Shown: positions 1-11,781 of the stretch, piece by piece
Layout: every line of letters begins with the position of its first letter
Position numbering within the stretch: position 1 is the first letter of the stretch
Source: Lingula anatina
Lineage: Eukaryota; Brachiopoda; Lingulata; Lingulida; Lingulidae
Direction of reading: 5' to 3'
Assembly: GCF_001039355.2 (NCBI RefSeq)
Contig: NW_019775563.1
Coordinates: 255,147-319,146 of the forward strand
Length of the DNA: 64,000 bases
Notes under the pieces: generated by a model
What the model was told of the DNA's origin: nothing
What the model saw: the letters and a program-made list of their open reading frames with translations, nothing else
Databases searched by the model: none
Made by a program: the position numbers and the translations under genes

Positions 1-507
1 GGGGGGGGGCACTTGGCTCCACCACTGAAAAGTAACTCCTTTTGGTAAGTCATTCACACACATTAAACAACACTGGTTCGTATATATCGATAGTCGTATT
101 TCATATAAATACATGTAATTGCTACATAAACACAGCTAGCAGACATTTTAAGGTTAAATTTAAACACAATTCAATATGAATTGTATGACTGGTCTAAAAT
201 AGACTGCATTACCGCATGCTGTGAACAGTGCGTGAGGTCTGTTGACCTTAGGTGCAATTCTTAGACAAACATTTATTAATTTATGGTAATTTGACTTTGA
301 ACATTTTGCTATTCTTGAGTTAGAATAACAACAACAAAAAAAAGGAAGAGGTGTAAATAACTTCTGCATGTCATGTAATTTAAATTATTTGTAACATTAT
401 CTTATACATGGAAAAGCACTCTGTCTTCAGCTATATTGACATGATTTCAGCGCACATTTATAGTGACCACAGTGTTTTACAGAACAGAGAAAGACACTTT
501 CTATAGA

Positions 508-593
508 TCATGTTGGACTAAAAGCAGGTTTGGGACGAAGACGGGCTAAGGCGAATTTGAACACGTTTGTGCTTCTCCTCATAGTCTCCCTCT

Positions 594-632
<39 letters not shown>

Positions 633-3600
633 GTTTTAAAGATAATAATCATAAACATAAAATGGCAAAATCACAGAAAAATTGGTGGATAAAATAAGAT
701 GCTGTATGATGAATAACCCAAAAACATAATCAAAATGTCCAGTACATATAATATCTTGAAGAATTAATATGGTTATCATATCGGGAGCTAAATGAAAATA
801 TTCAGAAATACTGCATGGTCAGACTCAAGCTACAATTTAAAGGTTTTCATTTATATGTTTCTTTTGGTCTGTAAAAAAAATGTATATATGGTCAATGGCA
901 GTTATTTACAAGCTTAGACATAATGTACAATTTCTTTCTTGTTTCAACTGAAGAAAGGATAATCAGTTTAAAAAGAACTTACTTTGTCTATCCTAAGTCT
1001 CCAAATGTAACCATTTTTGTCCACATAGAAGATTGCAACACCATCGTACCAACTAAAAACAAGGAATAAGTTATGTACCAGTAAAAGTAAACTGTAACAT
1101 ACCCTCCAATACACCTCCAACATAAAAGCTTTACACCGTTCTTTTTCTGCTGAAAAACAAGGCCTGCCATTACTTCCTCACATAAACATACTTGTAATTT
1201 AAAGTACTGGGTAATTTATAAATAACCCCATTATTGAATCCTATCTTTGTGAAATAACCCCTCCCTCCCCTTGAATCGACCCCCTCCCTCTCTCTCTCTC
1301 TCCCTCTCTCTCTCTTTTCACAATCTTACTTTTCCAAATCTTCTTTTCTCTTTCTACTGGTCCAGGATCTCCAGAAGGGGACCCCCGCCAGCCTCCAGCG
1401 AACAGTTATGCTTCCCGAGTCTGGGTCCACCACTGAGCTCAAAAGTTCAATGCGTGTGTGCAGCAGAACTTTTACTTTAAACTTCTTTGCCCTGAGCCAC
1501 TTTTTAAAAGCATACACACCACTAGAAAGGGCAAAATTAGTATATATTAAATAAATAATATTTCTTTTTTATGTAGCTCAATAGATTGCCATAAAAAAAA
1601 CCAATTTCTACAATTTAAATATTAATTTAAACTAACCGGAAAATTCTATGATTCCTTTTTAAATTAAAGTTAGAAAAAAATTAATCAAAGGAACATGTTA
1701 AATTTTTGTAATAAATATTTTTTTCTCAGTGCTTTTAGATCTTTGTGATTGAGGGAGAATTGTTGAATTTCCTGGAAAACTAACTTTTTGATACATGCTG
1801 TAAAGGTTTAAAGTGCATTGCATGCCTTTAACTTACCATGTGGAGGTGTGTGGTTCATCATATGCGTTCACAAAAACCATATCATCACGAAAAAAATCCC
1901 ACTGTATCTCTTGAGAAAAAATTGTTGGCATCTGGAAAAAGAAAAATGCATAAATCAATAAAGAAACATTTTCAATAAAATAGTAACCTGATATTTTATC
2001 TTAATTAAAATATCATTTCAAAATAAAACTCAATAAGGACTGGAACAAGAAAAGTGCAAACAATTCTGAAACATTTTTACTGGTTTTAACTATAACCAAA
2101 GACAGCTGTTTATATTTTCAATACTTTTCCCACACCATATTAACAAAACATTCAAAACTAGAAAAGCACTCCCGAGAGTGCAGACCTCCGCCAAGGCAGC
2201 AACTTTTTATTATTATTGATTATTGAATGATTATTGATCCGAATCACCACCAAAAACTGTTCCTTGGCCCACTTCTGACAGTTCCTGAAAATTTCATCAA
2301 AATTGATCCATAACTTTTTGAGTTATGTTGATGACAGACAGACAAACAAACAAACAGGGGTGAAAATATATAGACCTGGAGAAAACTTTGGATGCACAGT
2401 GAAGTTCTCATTCAGACTGACAAAGTTTAGGTTAACCAGACCCAACAATTTAATTGGTAATTACTTGCTTCATCCCAGCACAAGAGCTCAACGTTTTGTT
2501 CCATTATTAACATTTCTAATTAAAAAGCTTAGTTCTACATGGATCATGATTCTGTATCATGATTCTGTTCTGTATCACCAACAAATTCTATGGTTAATAA
2601 CTTCAAGATAATATCCACATCAGGTACGTATACACTTTAGATAAATTTTTAAAGGGTTTTTATTGTTTTAAAGTCTGAATTGAAAAAGATGAGAAATAGA
2701 GCAAGATACTTGGACATTCATGTACAATAAAAATATGACTTGGTCAGGACATTTTCAAACATATATTGAGTACCTTTAACTACCAATATGTAATATGTGC
2801 CTTTAAGGGATGACAAAAACTGGCTGTGCTTGGCACTATAAACTTCAAATTTTACTAACTTGCCTCTGACGATGAGTCTGAATAACCTGCAAATATGAAG
2901 TTTTGTAAACAAAGTTTTAGCAGCTGGCAGACACTGAACCTGTAGTTGAGAGTATACCAGTATAATTATAAGTCTGTAACTAAGGCCCTTGACTGATAAA
3001 TTCAAAACATCTGTTAATTATTGGTATTTTTAATTTTTAATCTGTTTGGCAATAATACCTTCTCATTGATATATTCCTGTGCTTTAAATAAAACATCAGC
3101 TGGTGTCTTGTCTGGGTCTTCTTCAGGAGATGTAGAGTCTTCTTTTCCATCACACCTGAGTGGTGTATTCAAGCCTAGCTGGTGAACATCCAGCTGAACA
3201 GAGTTGAGTAATGTGTGCACGACGCAACCGTTTCTCTTCCCGGACAGAGATAGTGAGCACCCTCCTGGGTCAGCAGGAACAGCACCATGTTTTATACCAA
3301 AAGTTTTCAAATTTTGAGACAAATATTTCGACGTCTTTCCATCTAAACTCTGTTGTATACCGTTTTTCTTTTTACCCCAAGCTGTTCCAATATGTCTAGC
3401 ATCCAGTAAGGAGGACTGAGAAAGCCCATTGATTGGGGAAGACCCAGACAGTGCCCATGTTGCACTTGAAATATCCCCACCTTGTTTCTTCATTCTAACC
3501 AGACAGGCCAGCAGCACCTCTAACCCTCCAGCGTCCAGTCCGCGGCCCTTGTCCAACAATGACCCAAGGTCACTTCTGACCTTATCTAACATCTCCCTGG

Positions 3601-4839
3601 AGCCATCTTTTAAACTCTGGCGGTTTTCAACAAGCAGGTGTCCCTTTAATCTCTCTTGGCAGTTGATGCAGAGCACAGCCTTGGGTGACTCCTTGACGTA
3701 GGGTGCCAAATTCAACTCCTCCTGCTTCTTGTTGGTGTAAGTGATTAGAGCACGGCCCTTACATCTACCCACTTGTCTGCTGTGCATAAATATCTGGAAT
3801 AATTAACATAAGATGGGATATATAGTCGATAGTATATTTTAAAAATGAATTAGTCAGTATATTAGCTGATTAGAATGTCAGTATAATCTGCTTGAAATTA
3901 TATGCCAATTGAAGATTTACTGCCTGGAAACAAACTCTCGTATGATTAAAAGGGTCATTGCACATGTACAAGATCTCTGTGTATTAATATTATTAGCTTA
4001 TTTCCTGGCAGGAACCAATGCTGTGTATGGGACATTAATATTGCCTACATACTTGCACATTCATTTGTCCATCGATGGGCAAACTGTCAATGGGTGTATA
4101 ATTTCCTGGCAGCCAAACTGGTACATGAGCATATGAATCTTACCCTATTCATAATCACAGTACTGTCAAGGCCAAACTGGCTGGCTTTTCAGGAGTGTGC
4201 AAATTAAGAAAGTGAGAGGTAAATATAAGCTACAGATTAGAGAGCCAATGAATACAGCCTAGTGGACGCACTACATGTACATGGCTGTCGTTTAGTGGTT
4301 ACATGCACCTCCATCTTTCTTGCATTTGCACAAATAACACCTATCAGAGACTGTAATTCAATACCCCAGTATGAGTGATACATGTTACACTACAAACGTC
4401 ATGCTGGGGTGTTGCAAAACATATATATTATCATACAGGCTACAAAAATATACTACCTCAGTGGTACAACTACTACAGTACTAGTACAGGTATATGTACT
4501 GTACAGAAGGCCGATTCATCCAAGGTGCAACATCCTAGACTAGTATATATATTGTATTTCAACCCATTTTGAAGGTCGTAACTTTTAAGGCGATTACAAA
4601 CCTCAAATACAAATAATCCTTGACCTCCTGCTTTTGGTCAAATCTCGAAAGGTCAACAATGACATTGAAAACATTCAAATTTTCAAAGTTAAATTCTAAA
4701 ATTTACAGATAAAAATTGGAGTATTGCAAAGCAACAAAAATATTCAAAATTTCATACTTACTAGTGAAGACATGGGTAAAATAACTAATGATCTTGGACT
4801 TCGAAGAACTGTCAACACGCGCCGAAAGCCTGACGACAT
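508..4839 (-). CDS. C6orf136: DUF2358 (C6orf136-like) protein, first copy, 7 exons, complete
   Basis: Reconstructed on the minus strand. Exons in order of translation: 4839-4762 (start ATG, 26 codons), 3793-3059 (245 codons), 2886-2860 (27-nt microexon), 1931-1837, 1521-1330, 1052-983 and 591-508 (TGA at 510-508). All junctions have AG acceptors and GT donors and the phases agree, giving about 426 residues. The first exon (MSSGFRRVLTVLRSPRSLV) is Arg/Ser-rich without acids, like a mitochondrial presequence. The large second exon is low-complexity and probably partly disordered. The last 145 residues resemble DUF2358: a QMPTIFSQ segment, then VRWRLAGVPFW, then YDGVAIFYVDKNGYIWRLRIDK-like strands, as recalled for human C6orf136. 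Function is unknown; a mitochondrial location is inferred. A candidate AATAAA for the transcript lies at 277-272. It faces EDEM3 head to head. The family call is from memory of the vertebrate protein and needs an HMM search. Confidence 0.72.
595..632. repeat. (AAT)n microsatellite at a splice acceptor
   Basis: About 12 AAT units. On the minus strand the run reads (ATT)n and ends directly in the acceptor ACAG of the last DUF2358 exon (exon starts at 591), so it occupies the place of the polypyrimidine tract. Homology with the second copy of the locus begins just right of this repeat. Confidence 0.9.
1285..1318. repeat. CT-rich microsatellite
   Basis: Run of CTCTCT with occasional CC, immediately downstream (minus-strand sense) of DUF2358 exon 5. 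The allelic copy at about 12071-12081 is much shorter, so this is a length polymorphism between the two versions of the locus. Confidence 0.85.
2162..2371 (+). mobile_element. SINE or RTE-LINE 3'-tail-like insertion, only in first copy
   Basis: Begins with a short hairpin (GCACTCCCGAGAGTGC at 2166-2181), continues with a body containing ATCACCACCAAAAACTG and ends with the hallmark tail TTTTTGAGTTATGTTGATG followed by GACAGACAGACAAACAAACA. This tail resembles that of RTE-type LINEs and their SINE partners in many marine animals. The equivalent place in the second copy (around 12935-12958) lacks it. The exact edges are uncertain, and the family is assigned from memory of such tails. Confidence 0.5.
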
Positions 4840-5052
4840 GGTTTTTCAATTTAAAACATCCCAACCCAAGCTCAGTCTTCTGTATTTTTTCTGCTCTGAC
4901 CGGATATTCAAAGTACGCATGTGCGGCGTTCTGTCAAACTTAGGTCAAGGTCAATCTCGCGAGACTGACACACTAATGATGGCTGGTAAGAGGTGACGTT
5001 GACAGGTCTAAAGTAACTATCCGAGTTTTCTCGGAGCTTTTTCATTTTCATC
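4840..5052. promoter_or_regulatory. Bidirectional promoter of DUF2358 gene and EDEM3, first copy
   Basis: Only 213 bp separate the minus-strand start codon (4839) from the plus-strand start codon (5053). The interval is richer in CpG than its surroundings. It holds TCTCGCGAGA at 4955-4964, the palindromic element typical of strong, often bidirectional, metazoan housekeeping promoters (bound by BANP in vertebrates), and CGCATGTGCG at 4916-4925, one mismatch from the NRF1 palindrome. No TATA box is evident. The transcription start sites are not known. Confidence 0.65.
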
Positions 5053-6210
5053 ATGGATAGTGATGTTGCAGCAAGACGGATGCTGCAAACAATTTTCATT
5101 CTTTTACTTATCCATGCAATTTCTTGTGGAATTCAACCGTCGGAGAAAAGAGAACTCAAGTATGTTATCGTCTCATTCAACTTGCAAAGTTATTGTTTGA
5201 CATTGTGATTTGTATTTTGTAGATTATTACTAAATTACCAGTAGAACACATTGCTCACTCATAGTCAGTTACTGCCTTGATTTAATAAGACACTTCAAGT
5301 TATATCTCCAGTGTTCGTTTTTGCTTTGGAATATTGTATTATTTTCCTGTTTCTCTAGCGTCAACATTTTGAACAACTTTTAGTTTGTTTTGATATCGTG
5401 GATTGACTGACCCAGGCGTGGCAAGGATTAAGATGAGAGTTACAGTAATTTGTAAAAAATGTGTTAACCAAACGACAAAGGCATTTTGTAAAATTTTGTC
5501 AGCTATCGTTTACTAAGTATCAAAGTGCAAAGACATTGTTCAAAGTCACCAAATCACTAGACTTAGAAGGAAAACATTGCTAATCGAAGATGTAAATATT
5601 TCTTTGTTGGGGAGGGAAAGGATGCTTAAATACCAAAAATGAATAAGAATATTGTGTCTTGTTTTAGGGAAAAGGTACTGGAGATGTTCAACCATGCATA
5701 TGGCTCTTATATGGTAGGTTTACTTGCTTAGCATATAATTTATTTCCTCAATATTTGCATTATCACTCGTGCACTCAAGTTGATGTAGCATTTTCCCACT
5801 GCTGGCTGTGTTCCCTGAATTGTTTAGATAAAGACAAATGCTGTCATTTTGTAGCACTTATATACATAGACAGATGCTATTAGATATCAAAATATTTTTA
5901 AAAAGGGGAGGGAGATCAAAAGTTTCTGTTCTAACACAACAAAATTAAGAATTAAACACAGGTAAAACATAAGCCATCTGAAAGTTTAAAAAATTAATTT
6001 TCCATATGATTATGGAACTGAAAATACAAAAATCATTCTGTGTTCTTATTTAAGGACCATGCTTTCCCAGCTGATGAGCTAATGCCACTCAGTTGTAAAG
6101 GCAGATACAGAGGAAGTGAGCAGAGCAGAGGAGATGTGGATGATTCCCTGGGAAAGTGAGTGAAATGATCATGACATATCAATTTCAAATTAGCAAAAAT
6201 TGTATTATTT

Positions 6211-6249
<39 letters not shown>

Positions 6250-8939
6250 TTATTATTATTTTGTCTGTAAAGAAGGTTTATTGTAAGGAATGTATCATGG
6301 AAATGGTGGTTATCTTCATAAAGTGAATCTTAGAGAGGGAATATTGAGGAAATTGCTGAAATTTTATATATTGTGTTCAAAAATAGGTTTTTGGTACTTG
6401 TAGAAATATTTTCCTTCTAAGGCACTCTCAGAATATAATTAAGTATTGGACTGCCACATTTTTATCAAGAAAACATATCAGAAGACTCACTTTGGCTTCC
6501 TTACTCCCTTTCCTGTGTATGCTCCTTGTTAATAAGATTTTATCTAGATATTACTAACAATTTTTGCTTGTTTATCATTTTGTACATATCAAAATTATTT
6601 AATTAATGAATGTTGGGCAATTCATTACACAATTTTATAATAATATTATTCACAGAAATGAAATACAAACTTTTTTGATGTTGTCTATTTTAATGTGACC
6701 CTAGTTTTGTTCAGTTTTTTGTATTACATATAGCTAAGGCATCTCTCTATGCACAGTGTGTAATTATTGTAATTGTGTTTTTTCCCAACCTTTTCCAGCT
6801 TTTCTCTGACTTTAATTGATACCCTTGACACCTTAGTGGTAAGTGCTGATATCTTTGTGTTCCTAAACCATGTTTATAATTATGATAGGAGTGTAAGACC
6901 TTTTTCCCAAGGATTGACTATTTTTGGAAAGATAAACCACTGAGAATATAGGGGGTGCTTTTTGGATATTGCTTATTTCAGGATAGACTATTTTGGAAGG
7001 AAAGAAGGAGATTAAAATTTCAGATTATGGAAAAAGGGGAGTGTTTTAACATGTCAAGATTATATCTTACAGAAATTTATGTTTTGAAAATTTTATTTCC
7101 TCAAAAATCTGTAGCTGATATAAAAATTAAAAAAGAAAAAACACCTGTTATCACACTATTACAAAATGTGTGTCTGATAAAAAGTAGAAATTACAAGCCC
7201 CTTTCTCTGCTCTGTTTACTTTCTAGAAATAATGCCTTGTGTTTGTTTGGTTCAGGTCTTGGGACAAATTGACGACTTTGAAGATGCGGTGAAATTGGTG
7301 ATACAGGAAGTGACCTTTGACACAGATGTGGTAGTGTCAGTATTTGAAACTAATATTAGGGTACTTGGGTAAGTAAAAATGCTCCATCCTTTATAAAACC
7401 TGCACTGATACAAAATACCAATCAATCAGAATGTAACAGGCAAAAGAGATATAGGAATATAGTAATAAGTTGCTAAAACATTTTAACTGCCCATTTCTTT
7501 ATCTTAGCCTAGGTCTTGTGGCACCATGTGTAAGTGTTTTTTAATATGTTAAGGTATCATCGGTTAAAAGCTGCCAATGACTACTTAAGTTTCCATTCCT
7601 TATATGATTCTGTATTAAAAGGGGAAGAGCAAAATGTTTCTCAGCCAAACTATTGACTTAATTGAAATTATGTATAAGAGCATTATGAACAGGTTATTTT
7701 AGACAAAATCATAATTTTATTATTTTGCAAAGCACTAGGGGTGCAACTTACATGTATTTGAAATCTAGTCATCAAAATAAATTGAAATGAATTCATTTCT
7801 CACTAAGATACATAACATATAAGGGGTATGTAATGTAGAAGCATATATCCATTTAAACAAGATTCTTTTTGAGAGGGATGGTACAGTACAAGGCCAAATG
7901 CTGTGACTGTGAAATTGATATAATTTCACTGGAATCATTTCAGGGGTTTATTAGGAGGCCATGTTGTAGCAGCATATCTGAAGAGGGTGAAGAAAGGCAT
8001 GTTATGGTATAATAATGAACTATTAGTAAAAGCTAAAGACATAGGAGAACGACTACTTCCAGCATTTAACACTACAACAGGAATACCATACCCAAGGGTA
8101 AGACTTCACAAGTCCAAATTTTTCATCATAAAAAAATGAAAGTTCCGAAATAAATTGTATTTTTTAAAGAGAAAATGGAAAAGAGATAGCAGATTTTTAG
8201 CAGATTTTTATTTCTCATTTCTATATATTTATTTTGTTATTTATTTTTATAAATAGTAATATTTTTTAAAATTTTTTCATTCAGGTCAATTTAAAGTATG
8301 GTTTATGTAAAGTGAACTCTAGAACAGGAGTAGAGAAAGACACTTGCACGGCCTGTGCGGGAACCATGATTCTAGAATTTGCTGCTCTCAGTCGACTTAC
8401 AGGGGACCCAATATTTGAAGTAAGTACAATTTTATTGTGTCTTTGTCAGTCTTTTTTTTTTTTTTAAGGTAGGTTTTATACAGATTAACATTAAGTTACC
8501 ATTATATATCATATCATATTAGGTCTAAAATTTTAGATACTTCGTTGGAATTTGAATATATGAGTGAGTGTAACAGTTCTTATTCAGAAGTGAAATCCAA
8601 ACGTTGATGTGATATTAGTACCCTTTATAAACTCATTGACCTGAAAAAAAAAACAATGACCTGAAAAAGAATTTTGACTGTTACCTTCTGATCTTTGTTA
8701 GGAAAAAGCGCACAAGGCCATGGAGTTTTTGTGGAAGCAGAGACATCGCTCAAGTGACCTTGTTGGAACTGTGATAAATATACATAATGGGGATTGGGTG
8801 AGGAGAGGTGAGATAGAATTCACTGAGAACAAAATTATATAAAATAATCTTAATCTTCAGTTTTCAGTATATATGTTATTTTTCGTATTTTAAAGATGTG
8901 ACATCAGAAAAATCCCAAAAGTTCACATTTTAAAAAATT

Positions 8940-8987
<48 letters not shown>

Positions 8988-10717
8988 TATTTATTTATTG
9001 TGCCTTGTTTTGCAGATAGTGGAATAGGTGCAGGGATAGACTCTTATTACGAGTATTTATTAAAAGGCTACATTCTTCTTGGAGATGAAACCTACCTCAA
9101 CAGATTTAATACGGTGAGTACTGGTCATCAGCAAGACTGGACATTCAGCTGATATCTGACCATTAATCTCCCTTTTTCAAAACCTCCCCCAGGCCATGTC
9201 TGTTCATGATAATTTGTAGAGATTGGTGCTTATTATTTATACTGCTGTTTCTTTGTTGTGGAGGAAGGACTTACATATGTGGCAAAATCCTATACCTGCT
9301 GTGATATGTTTAATAATATTTACACTGTATTTAATACTGGCCTATTCTAGTATGTTTAAAGTTAAACATGAACTGCAACAGACACACTATATTGGGTAGA
9401 ATAAGTACTTGTAACTCTAGCCTAGTAATGCATTTTATTAAACGTTAAACCTGCACTGCAGCCAATGTGGTATTTTAACCAAAAAGTGTAAAGACGGCCT
9501 GTGTATGAGCAAGTTAAAAGCTGAACTGTAACCAGCATACTATTATAGCCACTATAAGTAAGCTATATGCCTCAGTGGCTTGGCACATGCGTTAGTCTAA
9601 CATACAGTGGCAACCACATGCAGGTGGGAGACCTATAGACAATTACAAAACCAGGATCTGTTACAAATGCTGTAACTTCCTTAATTTACCAGCATAGTCA
9701 ATTTATGAGTAATTGCATCAGGCATATTTTGTCGAATTGCACTGTTATTCAATAGAATGAGTTAAAATTTTCAGAGTGATGTGCGTTTGCCTGTGTGAAC
9801 ATTTTTGCACATACTAGACTAGTACAGATTTCATTATTAGTTACAACAGTGGCAGATCTAGGGGTGGGCACATAACATAACTTTCCTGTATTGCACTCTG
9901 CACATTATGATAAAAACTTAATCTACAGTTTTATATTTGCCTCAATTTGCTAAGCAAATTTTTCTTCCACACTCCACACTCCCGGCTAAATTCTTGAATA
10001 ACCCCTCCCCCCTCCTGTTGCTGAATGATAATATTTGCAGAACATTTAAAATTCACTCTTATTTATCACAAGTACCATCACGAAGAAACAACACATTTCA
10101 TGAATAAGCAATTCCAGGTGTATATATTTTTCACCTCGATGATTGTCCTCACACGTGATTTGAGCAGAAATAATCCATTGTCCCGAGCTACAATTGTAAT
10201 AAATATACCATTGTCATTGCAGCATTATGATGCTATAATGAGGTACGTGAACCAGGGACCTCTCATGTTAGACGTGCACATGCATAAACCTACCAGTAAT
10301 ACACGCCATTTCATGGATGCTCTCACTGCATTCTGGCCTGGGTTGCAGGTAAGTTAACTGAACATTGTGCTGTATGGGCTTTACGTAGTAGATCAATGAA
10401 TTAGAAAATAGGCCAGTTTAAAAAATGTGACTTCAAGTCTGTAAAAACATTCCAAAGACACAGCAACTTGCAAAATGTAGCCTTGTCTTTCACTTAAATC
10501 TGTTCTTAAGGTATAAAAATTGAAAACAAGGCTTCTGTGAGAGTTATTTCAGGCAAGGTCAAGGTTATGTAGTACATATCAGAGAGGTTTGTTTTTGTTG
10601 ATTAGTTCACAGTGCTATTTTTGTGTGTTTTAGGTACTTAAAGGAGACATCAAACCAGCAATAGAAATCCATGAGCTTCTGTATCAGATAACACAGAGAC
10701 ATAACTTCCTACCAGAG
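5053..10717 (+). CDS. EDEM3: EDEM3, first copy, exons 1-11 only (partial)
   Basis: Exons: 5053-5159, 5668-5713, 6055-6155, 6799-6838, 7256-7368, 7944-8097, 8285-8419, 8702-8807, 9016-9113, 10223-10348 and 10634-10717. All have GT-AG borders and compatible phases. They encode the signal peptide and about residues 1-370 of the GH47 mannosidase-like domain, including the acid residue in FETNIRVLG (exon 5) and the Asp of [10 protein letters not shown] (exon 9). The copy stops at a single N in intron 11 (10839), 122 bases after exon 11; exons 12-21 of this version are absent. Differences from the second copy in these exons are few and those seen are synonymous (for example GAC/GAT in exon 5, GCG/GCA in exon 7). 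Exon 1 appears identical. It is best read as an allelic contig end rather than a truncated gene. Confidence 0.9.
6208..6261. repeat. (TTTA)n microsatellite in EDEM3 intron 3, first copy
   Basis: Tetranucleotide run followed by TTATTATT. The matching repeat in the second copy, at about 21688-21738, is slightly shorter. Confidence 0.85.
8939..9000. repeat. (CTTT)n microsatellite in EDEM3 intron 8, first copy
   Basis: About 12 CTTT units running into TTTA units, ending a few bases before the exon 9 acceptor region (exon starts 9016). The second copy has only ATTT/TTTA repeats here (24418-24454), so the CTTT expansion is specific to this version. Confidence 0.88.
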
Positions 10718-10838
10718 GTAAGCAGTGATTGAAAGGCTTCCTCTGGTCATGGCTGACTGTGGATAGTACATTTTATTATTAATTATTATTGTTTAATTGA
10801 GTCATAATGGAGTTACATGTACATTAGAGAGATAGTGT

Positions 10839-10839
10839 N
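10839..10839. other. Single N marking a probable contig join
   Basis: A lone N lies in intron 11 of EDEM3, within a short GAGA/TGTG stretch. Left of it runs the first copy of the locus. Right of it the sequence jumps to a tandem repeat and then restarts inside the last DUF2358 intron. This placement fits an unresolved join between contigs. Confidence 0.8.
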
Positions 10840-10841
10840 TG

Positions 10842-11300
10842 TGAAAAAACAGCATAACTTCTAAAATAATGCCCCGATTATGCTGATTTTCAAACTCAAC
10901 CTGCGTTTTAGTAAGGCTGACCATTCCTGTGAGTTTGATGACAATTGGGCTTTCTGTTTTTCTTATATTGTGTTTACAGTGTTGCATATATGCTGAACAA
11001 TGAAAAAACGTATAACTACTAAACTAGTGGCCGGATCATGCTGATTTTCGAACTTGACCTGCATTTTAGTAAGATTGATTACTCCTGTGAGTTTCATGAC
11101 AACAGGCCTAACGGTTTTCCTTAAAATTTGTTTACAAGGTTGCATATATGCTGAAAAGTGAAAAAACAGCATAACTTCTACAATAATGGCCCGATCATGC
11201 TGATTTTCGAACTTGACCTGCGTTTTATGGATATTCATCAGCTCTGTAAATATAAAGCCAAAAAGTGAAACTGCCTTCCACTTATCGTGTTTACAAGGAA
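10842..11300. repeat. Tandem repeat, 158-159 bp unit, about 3 copies
   Basis: Units start at 10842, 11001 and 11159 with TGAAAAAAC(A/G)(G/T)(C/A)ATAACT. Each contains the words CTGATTTTCGAACTTGACCTG and CTGTGAGTTT(C/G)ATGACAA in diverged form and ends in TGTTTACA(A/G)(G/T)GTTGCATATATG. Unit 3 breaks off early. It lies in what should be the last intron of the second DUF2358 copy and is absent from the first. It ends in a GGCGCCAGCGCCAGC stretch and an (AAT) microsatellite at 11388-11437. Confidence 0.8.
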
Positions 11301-11781
11301 AGTTCACGGCGCCAGCGCCAGCATTGGCGACGGCGACGACAGACGCAGGTGATGGCAATATGTACAGACACATCAGTGTCTGTACATAAAAATAATAATA
11401 ATAATTATTATTATTATAATAATGATAATAATTATAGTTTTAAAGATAATAATCATAAACATAAAATGGCAAAACCACAGAAAAATTAGGGGATAAAATA
11501 AGATGCTATATTATGAATAACTCAAAAACTCAAAATGTCCAGTACATACAATATCTTGAAGAATTAATATGGTTATCATATCAGGAGCTAAATGAAAATA
11601 TTCAGAAATACTGCATGGTCAGACTTTAGCTACAATTGAAAGGTTTTCATTTATGTTTCTTTTGGTCTGTAAAAATAAAGTGTATACGGTCAATGGCAGT
11701 TATTTACAAGCTAAGACATAATGTACAATTTCTGTCTTGATTCAGCTGAAGAAAGGATTAATCAATTTAAAAAGAACTTAC

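Noticed and set aside
4724-4996. Plus-strand open frame of 90 codons across the promoter, also at 15235-15510.
   Set aside because: It is the antisense of the first DUF2358 exon plus the shared promoter, with no independent coding signal.
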